Assembly: GCA_964630905.1 (NCBI GenBank)
Contig: CAZVWR010000072.1
Coordinates: 1 to 13,672, forward strand
Origin: JAGOEX01 sp964630905
GTDB lineage: Bacteria > UBP6 > UBA1177
DNA: 13,672 bases
Reading direction: 5' to 3'
The notes below the pieces were generated by a model, which ran no database searches, had not been told where the DNA came from, and saw nothing but the letters and a program-made list of their open reading frames with translations. The position numbers and the translations under genes were made by a program. Shown here in pieces: positions 7,525 through 13,672 of the stretch. The number at the start of each line of letters is the position of its first letter. The first letter of the stretch is position 1.

Positions 7525-7911
7525 TTATCTCTTGGAGAACTGGAATCTCGCTCTTGCAGATTTCAATCCGTATTTCTTTCTTTCCTTCATTCTTTCGTCT
7601 CTCCTGAGGAAACCTTCTTTTTTAAGAGCAGGTCTCATTTCAGGATTATATGTAATCAGCGCTCTGGATATTCCGTGTCTTACAGCTTCAGCCTGAGCAG
7701 CTATTCCGCCTCCGTTAACAGTTACAAGAATGGAAAACTTTCCTTTAGTTTTTGTAATATTAAGCGGAGCGTCGACTTTAATAACATTGCTGTCTGTATA
7801 GAAATACTCTTTCGGAGTTTTTCCGTTGACAGTCATTTCACCTTTTCCGGGTCTTAAGAAAACTCTGGCTACAGCCGTTTTCCTTTTGCCAGTAGCGTAC
7901 CACTGTTCCAT
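7525..7911 (-). CDS. rpsI: 30S ribosomal protein S9
   Basis: The protein has 128 residues, normal for bacterial S9 (uS9), part of the head of the small subunit with its basic tail reaching the P site. It opens with WYATGKRKTAVARVFLRPGKG and carries GGGIAAQAEAVRHGISRAL. The C-terminus LKSARARFQFSKR is the canonical S9 tail. The start is the ATG at 7911; a TTG one codon upstream is unnecessary because GGAGAT (7917-7922) sits 5 nt before the ATG. It follows rplM by 28 bp, the usual rplM-rpsI operon, and ends at the terminator hairpin. Confidence 0.97.
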   Translation of the reverse strand: MEQWYATGKRKTAVARVFLRPGKGEMTVNGKTPKEYFYTDSNVIKVDAPLNITKTKGKFSILVTVNGGGIAAQAEAVRHGISRALITYNPEMRPALKKEGFLRRDERMKERKKYGLKSARARFQFSKR

Positions 7912-7939
7912 CAATTATCTCCAACAGTTAAACAATAAA

Positions 7940-8371
7940 TCAAAGTTCCAGTTTTTTAGGTTCCTGAGCAGTATGAGGATGTTCATTTCCTTCATAAACT
8001 TTCAGCTTTCTGATGACCTGATTCGCCAGCTTGTTCTTCGGGAGCATTCCTTTGACAGCGTGCATAATGAGGTGTTCAGGGTGTTTCTGAACCATTTTTT
8101 CTGCGGAAAGTTCTCTCATTCCGCTCTGATACCCGGAGTAGCTGTAGTACTTTTTGTCAGTCCATTTTTTACCGGTCATGCTGATTTTGCCGGCGTTAGT
8201 AATGATAACATAGTCACCGCAGTCAACATTAGGTGTGTAATGAGGTTTGTTCTTTCCACGGAGAACATCTGCAACTCTTGTAGCAAGTCTTCCGAGTGTC
8301 AACCCTTCTGCATTGATCTCAAACCACACTCTTTTTACATCTTCATTTCTTGTGTATCTTGTCAATTTCAT
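7940..8371 (-). CDS. rplM: 50S ribosomal protein L13
   Basis: The protein has 143 residues, the standard length for L13 (uL13), an early-assembling large-subunit protein. Diagnostic segments are WFEINAEGLTLGRLATRVADVLRGK, PNVDCGDYVIITNAGKI, KYYSYSGYQSGMRE and HAVKGMLPKNKLANQVIRKLKVYEG. The start ATG at 8371 is preceded by AGGAAAGG (8379-8386), 7 nt away. It is the first gene of the rplM-rpsI operon, with a good promoter at 8415-8442. Nothing about it is unusual. Confidence 0.97.
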   Translation of the reverse strand: MKLTRYTRNEDVKRVWFEINAEGLTLGRLATRVADVLRGKNKPHYTPNVDCGDYVIITNAGKISMTGKKWTDKKYYSYSGYQSGMRELSAEKMVQKHPEHLIMHAVKGMLPKNKLANQVIRKLKVYEGNEHPHTAQEPKKLEL

Positions 8372-8414
8372 AGTGCTTCCTTTCCTTTATAAAGTTAGCA
8401 AAAAAGCGTTGCAC

Positions 8415-8442
8415 ATCCTACATGTGTTAGGGGTGTTGTCAA
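8415..8442 (-). promoter_or_regulatory. Predicted promoter of the rplM-rpsI operon
   Basis: On the minus strand, a perfect TTGACA (8442-8437), 16 bp, then TAGGAT (8420-8415). The start would fall near 8408, giving a leader of about 37 nt before rplM. The spacer contains an ACACATG/CATGTGT-like inverted repeat (CATGTG near 8421-8426), which may be chance. Confidence 0.6.
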
Positions 8443-8521
8443 GAAATTTTTATTAAAAAAGAAAAAAAACCAATTATTATAGAGTGTTGTGATGACAAGG
8501 CAGATTGATATTTTTAAAAAT

Positions 8522-8550
8522 TTGACGCTTGAAGCAAATTACAATAGATT
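8522..8550 (+). promoter_or_regulatory. Predicted promoter for the membrane-protein gene
   Basis: Plus strand TTGACG (8522-8527), 17 bp, TAGATT (8545-8550), giving a leader of about 35 nt before the ATG at 8592. The rest of the 220-bp divergent gap 8372-8591 holds the rplM promoter and AT-rich sequence. Confidence 0.4.
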
Positions 8551-8591
8551 GCCCAGGCTAGTGTTTTATAATTTTCAGATGAGGGGAGACC

Positions 8592-9287
8592 ATGAAAAAA
8601 AATGACGCTGTTTTTTTTATCTGTACCGCTTTATTCTTTTCTCCGTTTTTCATTTTTCCTGAAGTTCTTAAACTATATAATGATCTCAATGCTTCAAACG
8701 GTATGATAATGAGTTTCGTAAAATTTGCTTTTCTTGCCACACTTGGAGAAGTGATAGGGCTCAGAATAAAAACAGGCACCTACTATCAAAAAGGTTTCGG
8801 TGTCCTTCCGAGAGCAATAGTCTGGGGGTTTCTGGGTCTTGGGATAAAGGCGGCGTTTGTTATTTTCGGAGTAGGGACACCGGTCTTTCTTTCATATATG
8901 GGATTGAAAGTTTCCCCTGCAACAGTAAACGAAGCTGGATTTTCAATGCTTAAGCTTGTTACAGCTTTTTCGATCAGTGTGTTTATGAATCTCATATTTG
9001 CCCCGATTTTTATGACGCTTCACCGGATCACAGACATGCACATTGCTGAAACAGGCGGAACATTGAAAGGTTTCTTTTCACCGATAAGATTTGAAAAACA
9101 CTTTGTAAATCTTAATTGGAAGGTGCAGTGGAGTTTTGTATTTTTAAAAACGATCCCGCTGTTCTGGATACCGGCACACACCATCACTTTCATTCTTCCT
9201 GAACAGCACAGAGTTCTTTTTGCCGCGGTTCTTGGAATAGTTCTGGGAGTTTTTCTTGCAATTGCAAGTCTGAAAGGGAAAAAATAG
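8592..9287 (+). CDS. Multi-pass inner-membrane protein of unknown function
   Basis: The protein has 231 residues, and GGGGAG just upstream supports the ATG at 8592. It is strongly hydrophobic, with predicted membrane segments near residues 7-27, 40-57, 73-95, 118-142, 180-200 and 207-226. The termini are basic (MKKN and SLKGKK). The C-terminal part runs NWKVQW (175-180), then PLFWIPAHTITFILP (189-203), then RVLFAAVLGIVLG. This resembles a conserved block I associate with uncharacterised bacterial membrane proteins and loosely with the end of Mpv17/PMP22 proteins (W, P, NF/VP, R, W spacing). The likeness is weak and I do not assign a function. The gene has its own promoter and is not in an operon. 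It ends 5 bp from the convergent kelch lipoprotein gene with no terminator hairpin between them. Confidence 0.75.
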   Translation: MKKNDAVFFICTALFFSPFFIFPEVLKLYNDLNASNGMIMSFVKFAFLATLGEVIGLRIKTGTYYQKGFGVLPRAIVWGFLGLGIKAAFVIFGVGTPVFLSYMGLKVSPATVNEAGFSMLKLVTAFSISVFMNLIFAPIFMTLHRITDMHIAETGGTLKGFFSPIRFEKHFVNLNWKVQWSFVFLKTIPLFWIPAHTITFILPEQHRVLFAAVLGIVLGVFLAIASLKGKK

Positions 9288-9292
9288 AAAAA

Positions 9293-10987
9293 TTATTTTA
9301 GATTATTTATCTCAATTACTTCAACAGCCACACCGCTGCTTCCAAGAGCCGTTGTTCCTCCGATCATGAAAATCATGTCATCATCAGCAATAATGCCGCC
9401 CGGGACTATAACAGCTTTGGGCAGTACTCTTTTGTATTCTGTAACATAGGAAAAAGGATCCTTGAGTACAGAAAAAGTATTTTTATTAATGACTTGATAA
9501 AGGTTGTTGCCCTGTGAAATATCTGTTTCTCCTCCGCCTGCACCGCCGACAACAATAAAGTTTCCTTTATTTTCATGATAAACAACATCTGAAAAAAAGA
9601 GGTTCTTTTTGCCGAAAGACATTAAATTGTTTGTTGTGGTCGAAGAAGTTTTTTCACCAATCGACCATTTATATCCTTTCAGATTATTTGCAAGTGTATC
9701 TTCTCCTTTATTCTCAAGTCCGCCGAAAGTGTAGAGATTGTTGTCAACCATTATTCCTTTTGTGTAAAAAAGGTTGGGGCCTGTTCCTTCCCATGCAGTT
9801 GAGCTGTCAGCAGTATAGAAGCTTGCAACAGAAGCCGGTTCCTTGACCCTTCCGCCTGAGGAAAAAAGAGATCCTCCGAAAAATCCGACAGCCGGCATAA
9901 GTATTTTGTCTTTTTCAACAGGAGCTATTTCCCTTGAAGGACTCAGCGTCACCCCTTCAGCAGTTTCAAAAACATCAAAAGCATAAACTTTATCTGATAC
10001 AGCTCCGGCAGTAGTTGTTCCTCCCACAAGATACACAGTCTTCTTGTTTTCTACAGAACTGTCAACATAGTAACTCTGCATCGGAAGAAAAGGCATTCCT
10101 GTCGCTGTATATTGAAGGTTCATATTCTGAGTAATATTGTCAACAGGTGTTCCTATGTTGTTATCTCTCATATTGAGTTTCGGGTACTGAGGCATATATC
10201 TTTCAACTGAAGTTGCCTGAATTGAGAAAGTGTAAGGGAGAGACGGATAATCTGTGTAGACTTTAGCTCCGATATCAAGAGCCCTTACTCCGCCGAAAAT
10301 CAGGACGCTTGCGTCAGAAAGAAGAACTGCTTCGTGCATAGCTCTTTCTTCAAACATGTCAGTAAGAGTTTCTACAGTGCCTGATTCAACATCAATGATC
10401 TCAACAGATTTATTAGCGATACATTTTGAAGCTGAGCAGATACCGAATCCTCCGGCAACGAGTATTCTTCCGTCCGGAAGAAGAGTTGCAGAGTGACCAA
10501 ATCGCGCATTTTTGAGCGGGAACGGGAAGCATGATTTGCCTGATGTCGGATAAAGGACGGCGTTAATAGAAGTTTTTTTCCCTTTTTTAAAACTAAGGCC
10601 GATTATCTTTCCGGACCATTTAACAACATTAGGATCTGCACCGAAACCTGAAAGAATAACCGTTGCATTATCAATATCCGGAATACCTGAAACCTTCATG
10701 CCGGAAGCGATCTCACTTTTTGCAAATGATTTTTTGAATTCCAGTTCGCCGTTAAAATTGTTGATAGTTATTGCAAGACTTCCGAGTTTATCAATGCTGG
10801 CTGAGTTAATAGTGTCGGCAGCACAGGAATCTGAAATTATTCTCAGTGTTATATCCGGTGCATATTCTGTCTGTTCATCTTCTATTATTTCACCGCAACC
10901 CTCGTCATCACAGTCTGTTCCGCCGCAGGAAACGATAAAAAAAGCGATAAGTAAAGCAGAAACAAGTGAAAAAATCCTTTTAATCAA
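9293..10987 (-). CDS. Kelch-repeat beta-propeller lipoprotein (TTG start)
   Basis: The protein has 564 residues from the TTG at 10987, which is 8 nt from AAGGAG (10996-11001). A TTG at 10993 is in frame but only 2 nt from that site. No ATG gives an intact signal peptide. Residues 1-20 (IKRIFSLVSALLIAFFIVS) form a lipoprotein signal ending in the lipobox IVSC with lipidated C21. An acidic, Cys-containing linker follows (DCDDEGCGEIIEDE), then a beta-rich domain (about 45-150). From about 160 to the end come roughly seven blades, each with a hydrophobic strand ending in GG (RILVAGG, SVLIFGG, TVYLVGG, SLFSSGG, NLYTFGG, NFIVVGG, MIFMIGG), which indicates a kelch propeller. The likely location is the periplasmic or outer face of an envelope membrane. 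Kelch propellers bind proteins or sugars, or act like galactose-oxidase folds; no catalytic motif is recognised. It is coupled to the upstream phosphoesterase, whose TGA overlaps the alternative TTG. Confidence 0.8.
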   Translation of the reverse strand: MIKRIFSLVSALLIAFFIVSCGGTDCDDEGCGEIIEDEQTEYAPDITLRIISDSCAADTINSASIDKLGSLAITINNFNGELEFKKSFAKSEIASGMKVSGIPDIDNATVILSGFGADPNVVKWSGKIIGLSFKKGKKTSINAVLYPTSGKSCFPFPLKNARFGHSATLLPDGRILVAGGFGICSASKCIANKSVEIIDVESGTVETLTDMFEERAMHEAVLLSDASVLIFGGVRALDIGAKVYTDYPSLPYTFSIQATSVERYMPQYPKLNMRDNNIGTPVDNITQNMNLQYTATGMPFLPMQSYYVDSSVENKKTVYLVGGTTTAGAVSDKVYAFDVFETAEGVTLSPSREIAPVEKDKILMPAVGFFGGSLFSSGGRVKEPASVASFYTADSSTAWEGTGPNLFYTKGIMVDNNLYTFGGLENKGEDTLANNLKGYKWSIGEKTSSTTTNNLMSFGKKNLFFSDVVYHENKGNFIVVGGAGGGETDISQGNNLYQVINKNTFSVLKDPFSYVTEYKRVLPKAVIVPGGIIADDDMIFMIGGTTALGSSGVAVEVIEINNLK

Positions 10988-10989
10988 AA

Positions 10990-11526
10990 TCAATTCTCCT
11001 TCAAAAAGTTTTTATTTTTTAAACATTTTTCTTTTTTCGAACTCAGTAATTCTCCTGAGTCAGCATCAAAGATCTCCATGGAAACTATTTTTGATCCTTC
11101 TATTTCGATGACAGCATATGATCTGTAACCGGTAAGCCCTTCTTTACCGAGTGACCCGGGATTTAGATATACGACACCGTCCTTTTCTTCTATAACCGGA
11201 GTGTGAGTGTGTCCATAAACAACTATATCCGGAGAGCATTCCCTTATCTCTCTGTAATTGGACATAATGATCCTGTGAGGCGCACTTAAGTTGTGAACCA
11301 CATAAAATCTTACTCCGCCGATCTCATCACAAATGGTTTGAGGAATGTGATCTTCAAGAATGGAATCGGTATTGCCTGCAACGGCATAGAACTTCTCAAT
11401 GCCGGAAAATTTTGAAAGAAATTTTCTGTCACCGACATCTCCGGCATGAATTACGGCATCCGGGCGGATCTTTTCAATTGATATCGGCAGGCTGCCGTGA
11501 GTATCTGATATTATCAGAACTTTCAT
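10990..11526 (-). CDS. Metallophosphoesterase, YfcE/MJ0936 family phosphodiesterase
   Basis: The protein has 178 residues, the normal size of this family of small cytoplasmic calcineurin-like phosphodiesterases. Metal-binding motifs appear in order: SDTHG (D8, H10), HAGDVGD (D30), AGNTD (N52), H78 in VVHNL and YGHTHTP (H106, H108). The family block LNPGSLG at 121-127 is also present. Known relatives hydrolyse model phosphodiesters, and the physiological substrate is usually unknown. The C-terminal 15 residues are Lys-rich and look like a non-conserved tail. A strong promoter at 11555-11583 precedes it, and GAGG lies about 10 nt before the ATG. The gene shares a transcript with the kelch lipoprotein. 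Because the two products act in different compartments, the pairing may reflect co-expression rather than a shared reaction. Confidence 0.92.
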   Translation of the reverse strand: MKVLIISDTHGSLPISIEKIRPDAVIHAGDVGDRKFLSKFSGIEKFYAVAGNTDSILEDHIPQTICDEIGGVRFYVVHNLSAPHRIIMSNYREIRECSPDIVVYGHTHTPVIEEKDGVVYLNPGSLGKEGLTGYRSYAVIEIEGSKIVSMEIFDADSGELLSSKKEKCLKNKNFLKEN

Positions 11527-11554
11527 AAGAACATCGCCTCAAAAAAATTGGTTA

Positions 11555-11583
11555 TATATATCACGGGTTTTATAATATGTCAA
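11555..11583 (-). promoter_or_regulatory. Predicted promoter of the phosphoesterase-kelch lipoprotein operon
   Basis: On the minus strand, a perfect TTGACA (11583-11578), 17 bp, then TATATA (11560-11555). It lies in the 65-bp gap after the HD-GYP stop, so the two-gene unit need not depend on readthrough. No terminator hairpin is visible between the HD-GYP gene and this promoter. Confidence 0.65.
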
Positions 11584-11591
11584 AAATGGGA

Positions 11592-13334
11592 TTATTCGGA
11601 AAGGATTTTGCGGGTGTCTGCCATTTCCAGGAAAGCCGCGGTGCATTTCGGACAGAATTGTGTGCCGGAATTATCTTTAATTATTTCGAGAGCTTTTTCT
11701 TCTGAAAGAGCTTTTCTGTAAGGTCTGTCGGAAGTTATTGCATCAAATGTGTCTGCGATAGCTATTATTCTTGCACCAAGCGGTATTTCAATTCCGCTTA
11801 TCATTGTTGGATATCCGTTCCCGTCCCATCTTTCGTGATGGAAAAGGATAAGAGGAACAACATCGTTAAGTGAGTTCAGTGGTCTCAATATTTCTGCTCC
11901 GATTACAGCATGTTCCTGAATTTTTGCATATTCTTCATCGCTGAGCCTGCCCGGTTTGAGAAGAATGTCATCCCGCACGCCTATTTTACCGATATCGTGA
12001 AGATTTGCCGCTATTTCAAGCTTGTCGAGCTCAAAAGTTGTCAACCCCATCTGTTTACCAAGCAGTAAGGAATATTTTGACACTCTGAAAGTGTGCCCTT
12101 TTGTGTATTCATCTCTTGCTTCAAGGGCGGTTACGAGCGCTTTTATCGTTGAAAGCATGTACTCATATTCTTTTTTGTAAATATTGTATTTCTCAAGCAG
12201 AAGCTGTTCAACCACAATCACAAGTTTTTCTATGTCGAAAGGCTTGATGAAATATCTTGCAACACCGAGCTTTTCACTTTTCTTTATATCACTTTTTCTG
12301 TCGCGACTGCTCATCATGATGACAGAAACATCTTTTAATTCGGGAAGTTCGCGCAATCTTTTCACAAGATCGTATCCGTTCATTCCCGGCATTTCAACAT
12401 CAGTGATGATTATCTCCGGTTTTTCCTTGAGAGCAATGTCGTATGCCACTTCACCGTTTGAAGCGATAAGAACATTGTGACTGTTCTTTATCAGCGCATG
12501 GGATATCATTTCGGCAGAGACCTTTGAATCGTCAACAACAAGGATTCTGTTCCGTTTCTTTCTGTCAAGGACTGCAAAATAATCTTTCACTTTTTCGATC
12601 AGGTTGTCAGGTGACACCGGTTTTACAAGATAGTCATCCGCTCCGTAGTTAAAAGCGGTATCAATGTCAACCGGCTGAGATTTGCTTGAAAGTATTACAA
12701 CAGGGATGAACCGTCCTTCGTTATTTTCCTTTATCTTTCTGCAAAGCTCCAGTCCGTTCATTTTCGGCATTTCAATATCGGTTACAATAATATGAGGCAG
12801 GTATTTACAGTATTTTTCGTATCCTTCCTCTCCATCATTCGCCTCGATAAGGTTAAACCCGGAATCTTTAAGTGCCGTTCTGACAAAGTGATGCATTACA
12901 GGACTGTCATCAACATACAGGACCGTCCTTTTGTCTGAGGTTATCTCTTCATCGGAAACAGGCTCCTTTTTTGTGATTTCTGAAGGAAGAAGGGAGTCAA
13001 AAAGTTCATAGAAATTCTCTTTGCCGGCAAAGTGGACGCTTCTGTATTTTGCAAGTGAAACGGTAAGCTCTTCCTGCTGATCCGAATCTTCCCTTATCAT
13101 GAACACGATGACATCTGATTCAATGTCCATATTAAGCATATTGAGAAATCCCGCCACATCGGTGTACATGAGATTGCTCTGAACAACGAGAATGTCGGGC
13201 TTATATTCAGAGATCCGTTTCTTTACAGCTTCAAGTTCAGGATAGGTAAAATCATATTCGAGGTTCTTTGCGATATAGTATTTTGTCAGGACAATTTTTA
13301 CAAGATTTACATCAACAATGTTAAGTATTTTCAT
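11592..13334 (-). CDS. HD-GYP response regulator with one degenerate and two canonical receiver domains
   Basis: The protein has 580 residues from the ATG at 13334, which has GGAAGG just upstream and a promoter at 13360-13387. The frame stays open to 13445, but that extension lies over the promoter and is not expected to be translated. Residues 1-118 look like a degenerate receiver fold with Q52 where the phospho-aspartate would be. REC1 spans about 137-255 (D142, D143, phosphoacceptor D186 in TDIEMPKMNG, K238). REC2 spans about 263-380 (D268, D269, D312 in TDVEMPGMNG, K364). A helical linker leads to the HD-GYP domain at about 395-580 with GHT (414), HDIGK (446-450), HH (499-500), DGNGYP (504-509) and IADTFDAITSDRPYR. 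HD-GYP enzymes hydrolyse cyclic di-GMP (or cGAMP), lowering second-messenger levels, and all expected metal ligands appear present. The region usually read GTQFDP is GTQFCPKC here (557-564). No cognate histidine kinase is in the window. Confidence 0.93.
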   Translation of the reverse strand: MKILNIVDVNLVKIVLTKYYIAKNLEYDFTYPELEAVKKRISEYKPDILVVQSNLMYTDVAGFLNMLNMDIESDVIVFMIREDSDQQEELTVSLAKYRSVHFAGKENFYELFDSLLPSEITKKEPVSDEEITSDKRTVLYVDDSPVMHHFVRTALKDSGFNLIEANDGEEGYEKYCKYLPHIIVTDIEMPKMNGLELCRKIKENNEGRFIPVVILSSKSQPVDIDTAFNYGADDYLVKPVSPDNLIEKVKDYFAVLDRKKRNRILVVDDSKVSAEMISHALIKNSHNVLIASNGEVAYDIALKEKPEIIITDVEMPGMNGYDLVKRLRELPELKDVSVIMMSSRDRKSDIKKSEKLGVARYFIKPFDIEKLVIVVEQLLLEKYNIYKKEYEYMLSTIKALVTALEARDEYTKGHTFRVSKYSLLLGKQMGLTTFELDKLEIAANLHDIGKIGVRDDILLKPGRLSDEEYAKIQEHAVIGAEILRPLNSLNDVVPLILFHHERWDGNGYPTMISGIEIPLGARIIAIADTFDAITSDRPYRKALSEEKALEIIKDNSGTQFCPKCTAAFLEMADTRKILSE

Positions 13335-13359
13335 TACACCTTCCCAAACAACCGGAAAC

Positions 13360-13387
13360 ATTATATTTTGTTTGTCTGCTTTTTCAA
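13360..13387 (-). promoter_or_regulatory. Predicted promoter for the HD-GYP regulator
   Basis: On the minus strand, TTGAAA (13387-13382), 16 bp, then a perfect TATAAT (13365-13360). Transcription would start near 13353, leaving about 18 nt with GGAAGG before the ATG at 13334. This placement is the main reason for rejecting the longer reading frame to 13445. Confidence 0.6.
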
Positions 13388-13507
13388 GCAAAAAACAACA
13401 CAAAATTATACAATTTAAGGGCAAACCCGCTATTCTTTTAAACATAATGTTGTCGGATTTAGCTGAAACCTAAAAAAACCCCCATAAAAATCCATTAAAA
13501 AAACCTC

Positions 13508-13536
13508 TTGACATCCTGAAAATAATTTAATACAAC
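13508..13536 (+). promoter_or_regulatory. Predicted promoter upstream of the ACAAG-repeat ORF
   Basis: Plus strand, perfect TTGACA (13508-13513), 17 bp, TACAAC (13531-13536). The expected start near 13543 lies about 22 nt before an ATG at 13565. It is divergent from the HD-GYP promoter. The stretch 13388-13507 between the two promoters holds only AT-rich sequence that I cannot assign. Confidence 0.55.
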
Positions 13537-13564
13537 CTGAGCGGAACTTTGGTGAAAAAAATAA

Positions 13565-13672
13565 ATGGATAAAAATTCAAATAAAACTTTTTTTTCCTGT
13601 TTTGACGGGATGATTTTACAAGACAAGACAAGACAAGACAAGACAAGACAAGACAAGACAAGACAAGACAAG
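13565..13672 (+). CDS. 5' end of a putative phase-variable gene, cut by the window edge
   Basis: Thirty-six codons are visible. The ATG at 13565 opens the only one of the three plus-strand frames without a stop before the repeat. Eighteen codons (MDKNSNKTFFSCFDGMIL) lead into the pentanucleotide array, read as QDKTR three times plus QDK. A 5-nt unit gives a repeating five-residue peptide in every frame, and none of the five codons is a stop, so the array is translatable in any phase. The promoter at 13508-13536 suits this start, but the ribosome-binding site is weak (GGTG at 13551-13554, 10 nt upstream). An in-frame ATG at 13610 is an alternative. The product is unknown because the body of the gene is beyond the edge. 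Coding status is inferred from promoter, ATG and open frame only, so confidence is moderate. Confidence 0.45.
   Translation, partial: MDKNSNKTFFSCFDGMILQDKTRQDKTRQDKTRQDK
13618..13672 (+). repeat. Pentanucleotide tandem repeat (ACAAG)x11, running off the window
   Basis: Eleven perfect, uninterrupted copies of ACAAG fill 55 bp to the last base of the window, so the true copy number is unknown and may be larger. The array begins 18 codons into the frame that starts at 13565. Perfect microsatellites of 4-5 nt are rare in bacterial chromosomes and typical of contingency loci that switch by slipped-strand mispairing. Stopping exactly inside the array is also what a contig end caused by an unresolved repeat would look like. 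Confidence 0.95.

Noticed and set aside
7826..8392. 188-codon plus-strand ORF across rplM and rpsI
   Set aside because: It is antisense to two certain ribosomal protein genes; its open frame follows from their codon usage and it has no ribosome-binding site or family resemblance.
8492..8605. Small 37-codon ORF (starts MTRQIDIFKNL) overlapping the start of the membrane-protein gene
   Set aside because: It has no convincing ribosome-binding site, overlaps the predicted promoter of the membrane-protein gene and the 5' end of its coding sequence, and has no recognisable motif. It could be a leader peptide, but the support is too thin to list.
13335..13445. 37-codon N-terminal extension of the HD-GYP protein
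   Set aside because: It overlaps a TTGAAA-16-TATAAT promoter, has no ribosome-binding site, and the ATG at 13334 has GGAAGG just upstream.
13618..13672. CRISPR-like or telomere-like array
   Set aside because: There are no spacers; the 5-nt unit is perfect and contiguous. It is a microsatellite, and one end at a window edge is not evidence for a telomere.

Overview
This 13.7-kb window is ordinary bacterial chromosome rather than a mobile or defence island. Genes are tightly packed, mostly on the minus strand, with clear Shine-Dalgarno sites and sigma70-like promoters in AT-rich DNA. A lipobox lipoprotein, a c-di-GMP-type HD-GYP regulator and a radical SAM enzyme suggest a diderm, probably anaerobic bacterium. 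I cannot place it in a phylum from sequence alone. I see no tRNA, rRNA, CRISPR array or intact insertion sequence.

Layout, left to right. (1) 1-1111 (-): 5' part of a cyclic 2,3-diphosphoglycerate synthetase-family P-loop protein, running off the left edge, with a leader that carries a GC-rich 20-bp tandem repeat. (2) 1266-2549 (-): a divergent phosphoglycerate kinase. (3) 2686-3561 (+): a lone radical SAM protein whose 3' end overlaps alaS. (4) 3556-8371 (-): a housekeeping block in the transcription order rplM, rpsI, terminator hairpin, metK, alaS. (5) 8592-9287 (+): a multi-pass membrane protein. (6) 9293-11526 (-): a metallophosphoesterase translationally coupled to a kelch-type lipoprotein. 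(7) 11592-13334 (-): a multi-receiver HD-GYP response regulator. (8) 13508-13672 (+): a promoter and the first 36 codons of an ORF that runs into eleven copies of the pentanucleotide ACAAG at the right edge.

The most noteworthy item is the ACAAG array at the extreme right. It sits 18 codons into an open frame behind a good promoter, which is the arrangement of a slipped-strand phase-variable (contingency) gene. Second is the pairing of a cyclic-2,3-DPG-synthetase-like gene with a PGK that lacks a normally conserved 3-phosphoglycerate-binding arginine. This could be a small phosphoglycerate side pathway. Third is the metK leader: an intrinsic terminator ends only 5 nt before its ribosome-binding site, with no visible promoter between them, which suggests attenuation or controlled readthrough.

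Functionally, rplM/rpsI (ribosome), metK (S-adenosylmethionine) and alaS (tRNA charging) form a conventional growth-linked group. MetK supplies the cofactor used by the radical SAM enzyme, but nothing else ties the two together. Several starts were moved inward from the longest frame because ribosome-binding sites or promoters decide them: alaS, metK, rpsI, the HD-GYP gene and the kelch lipoprotein (a TTG start).
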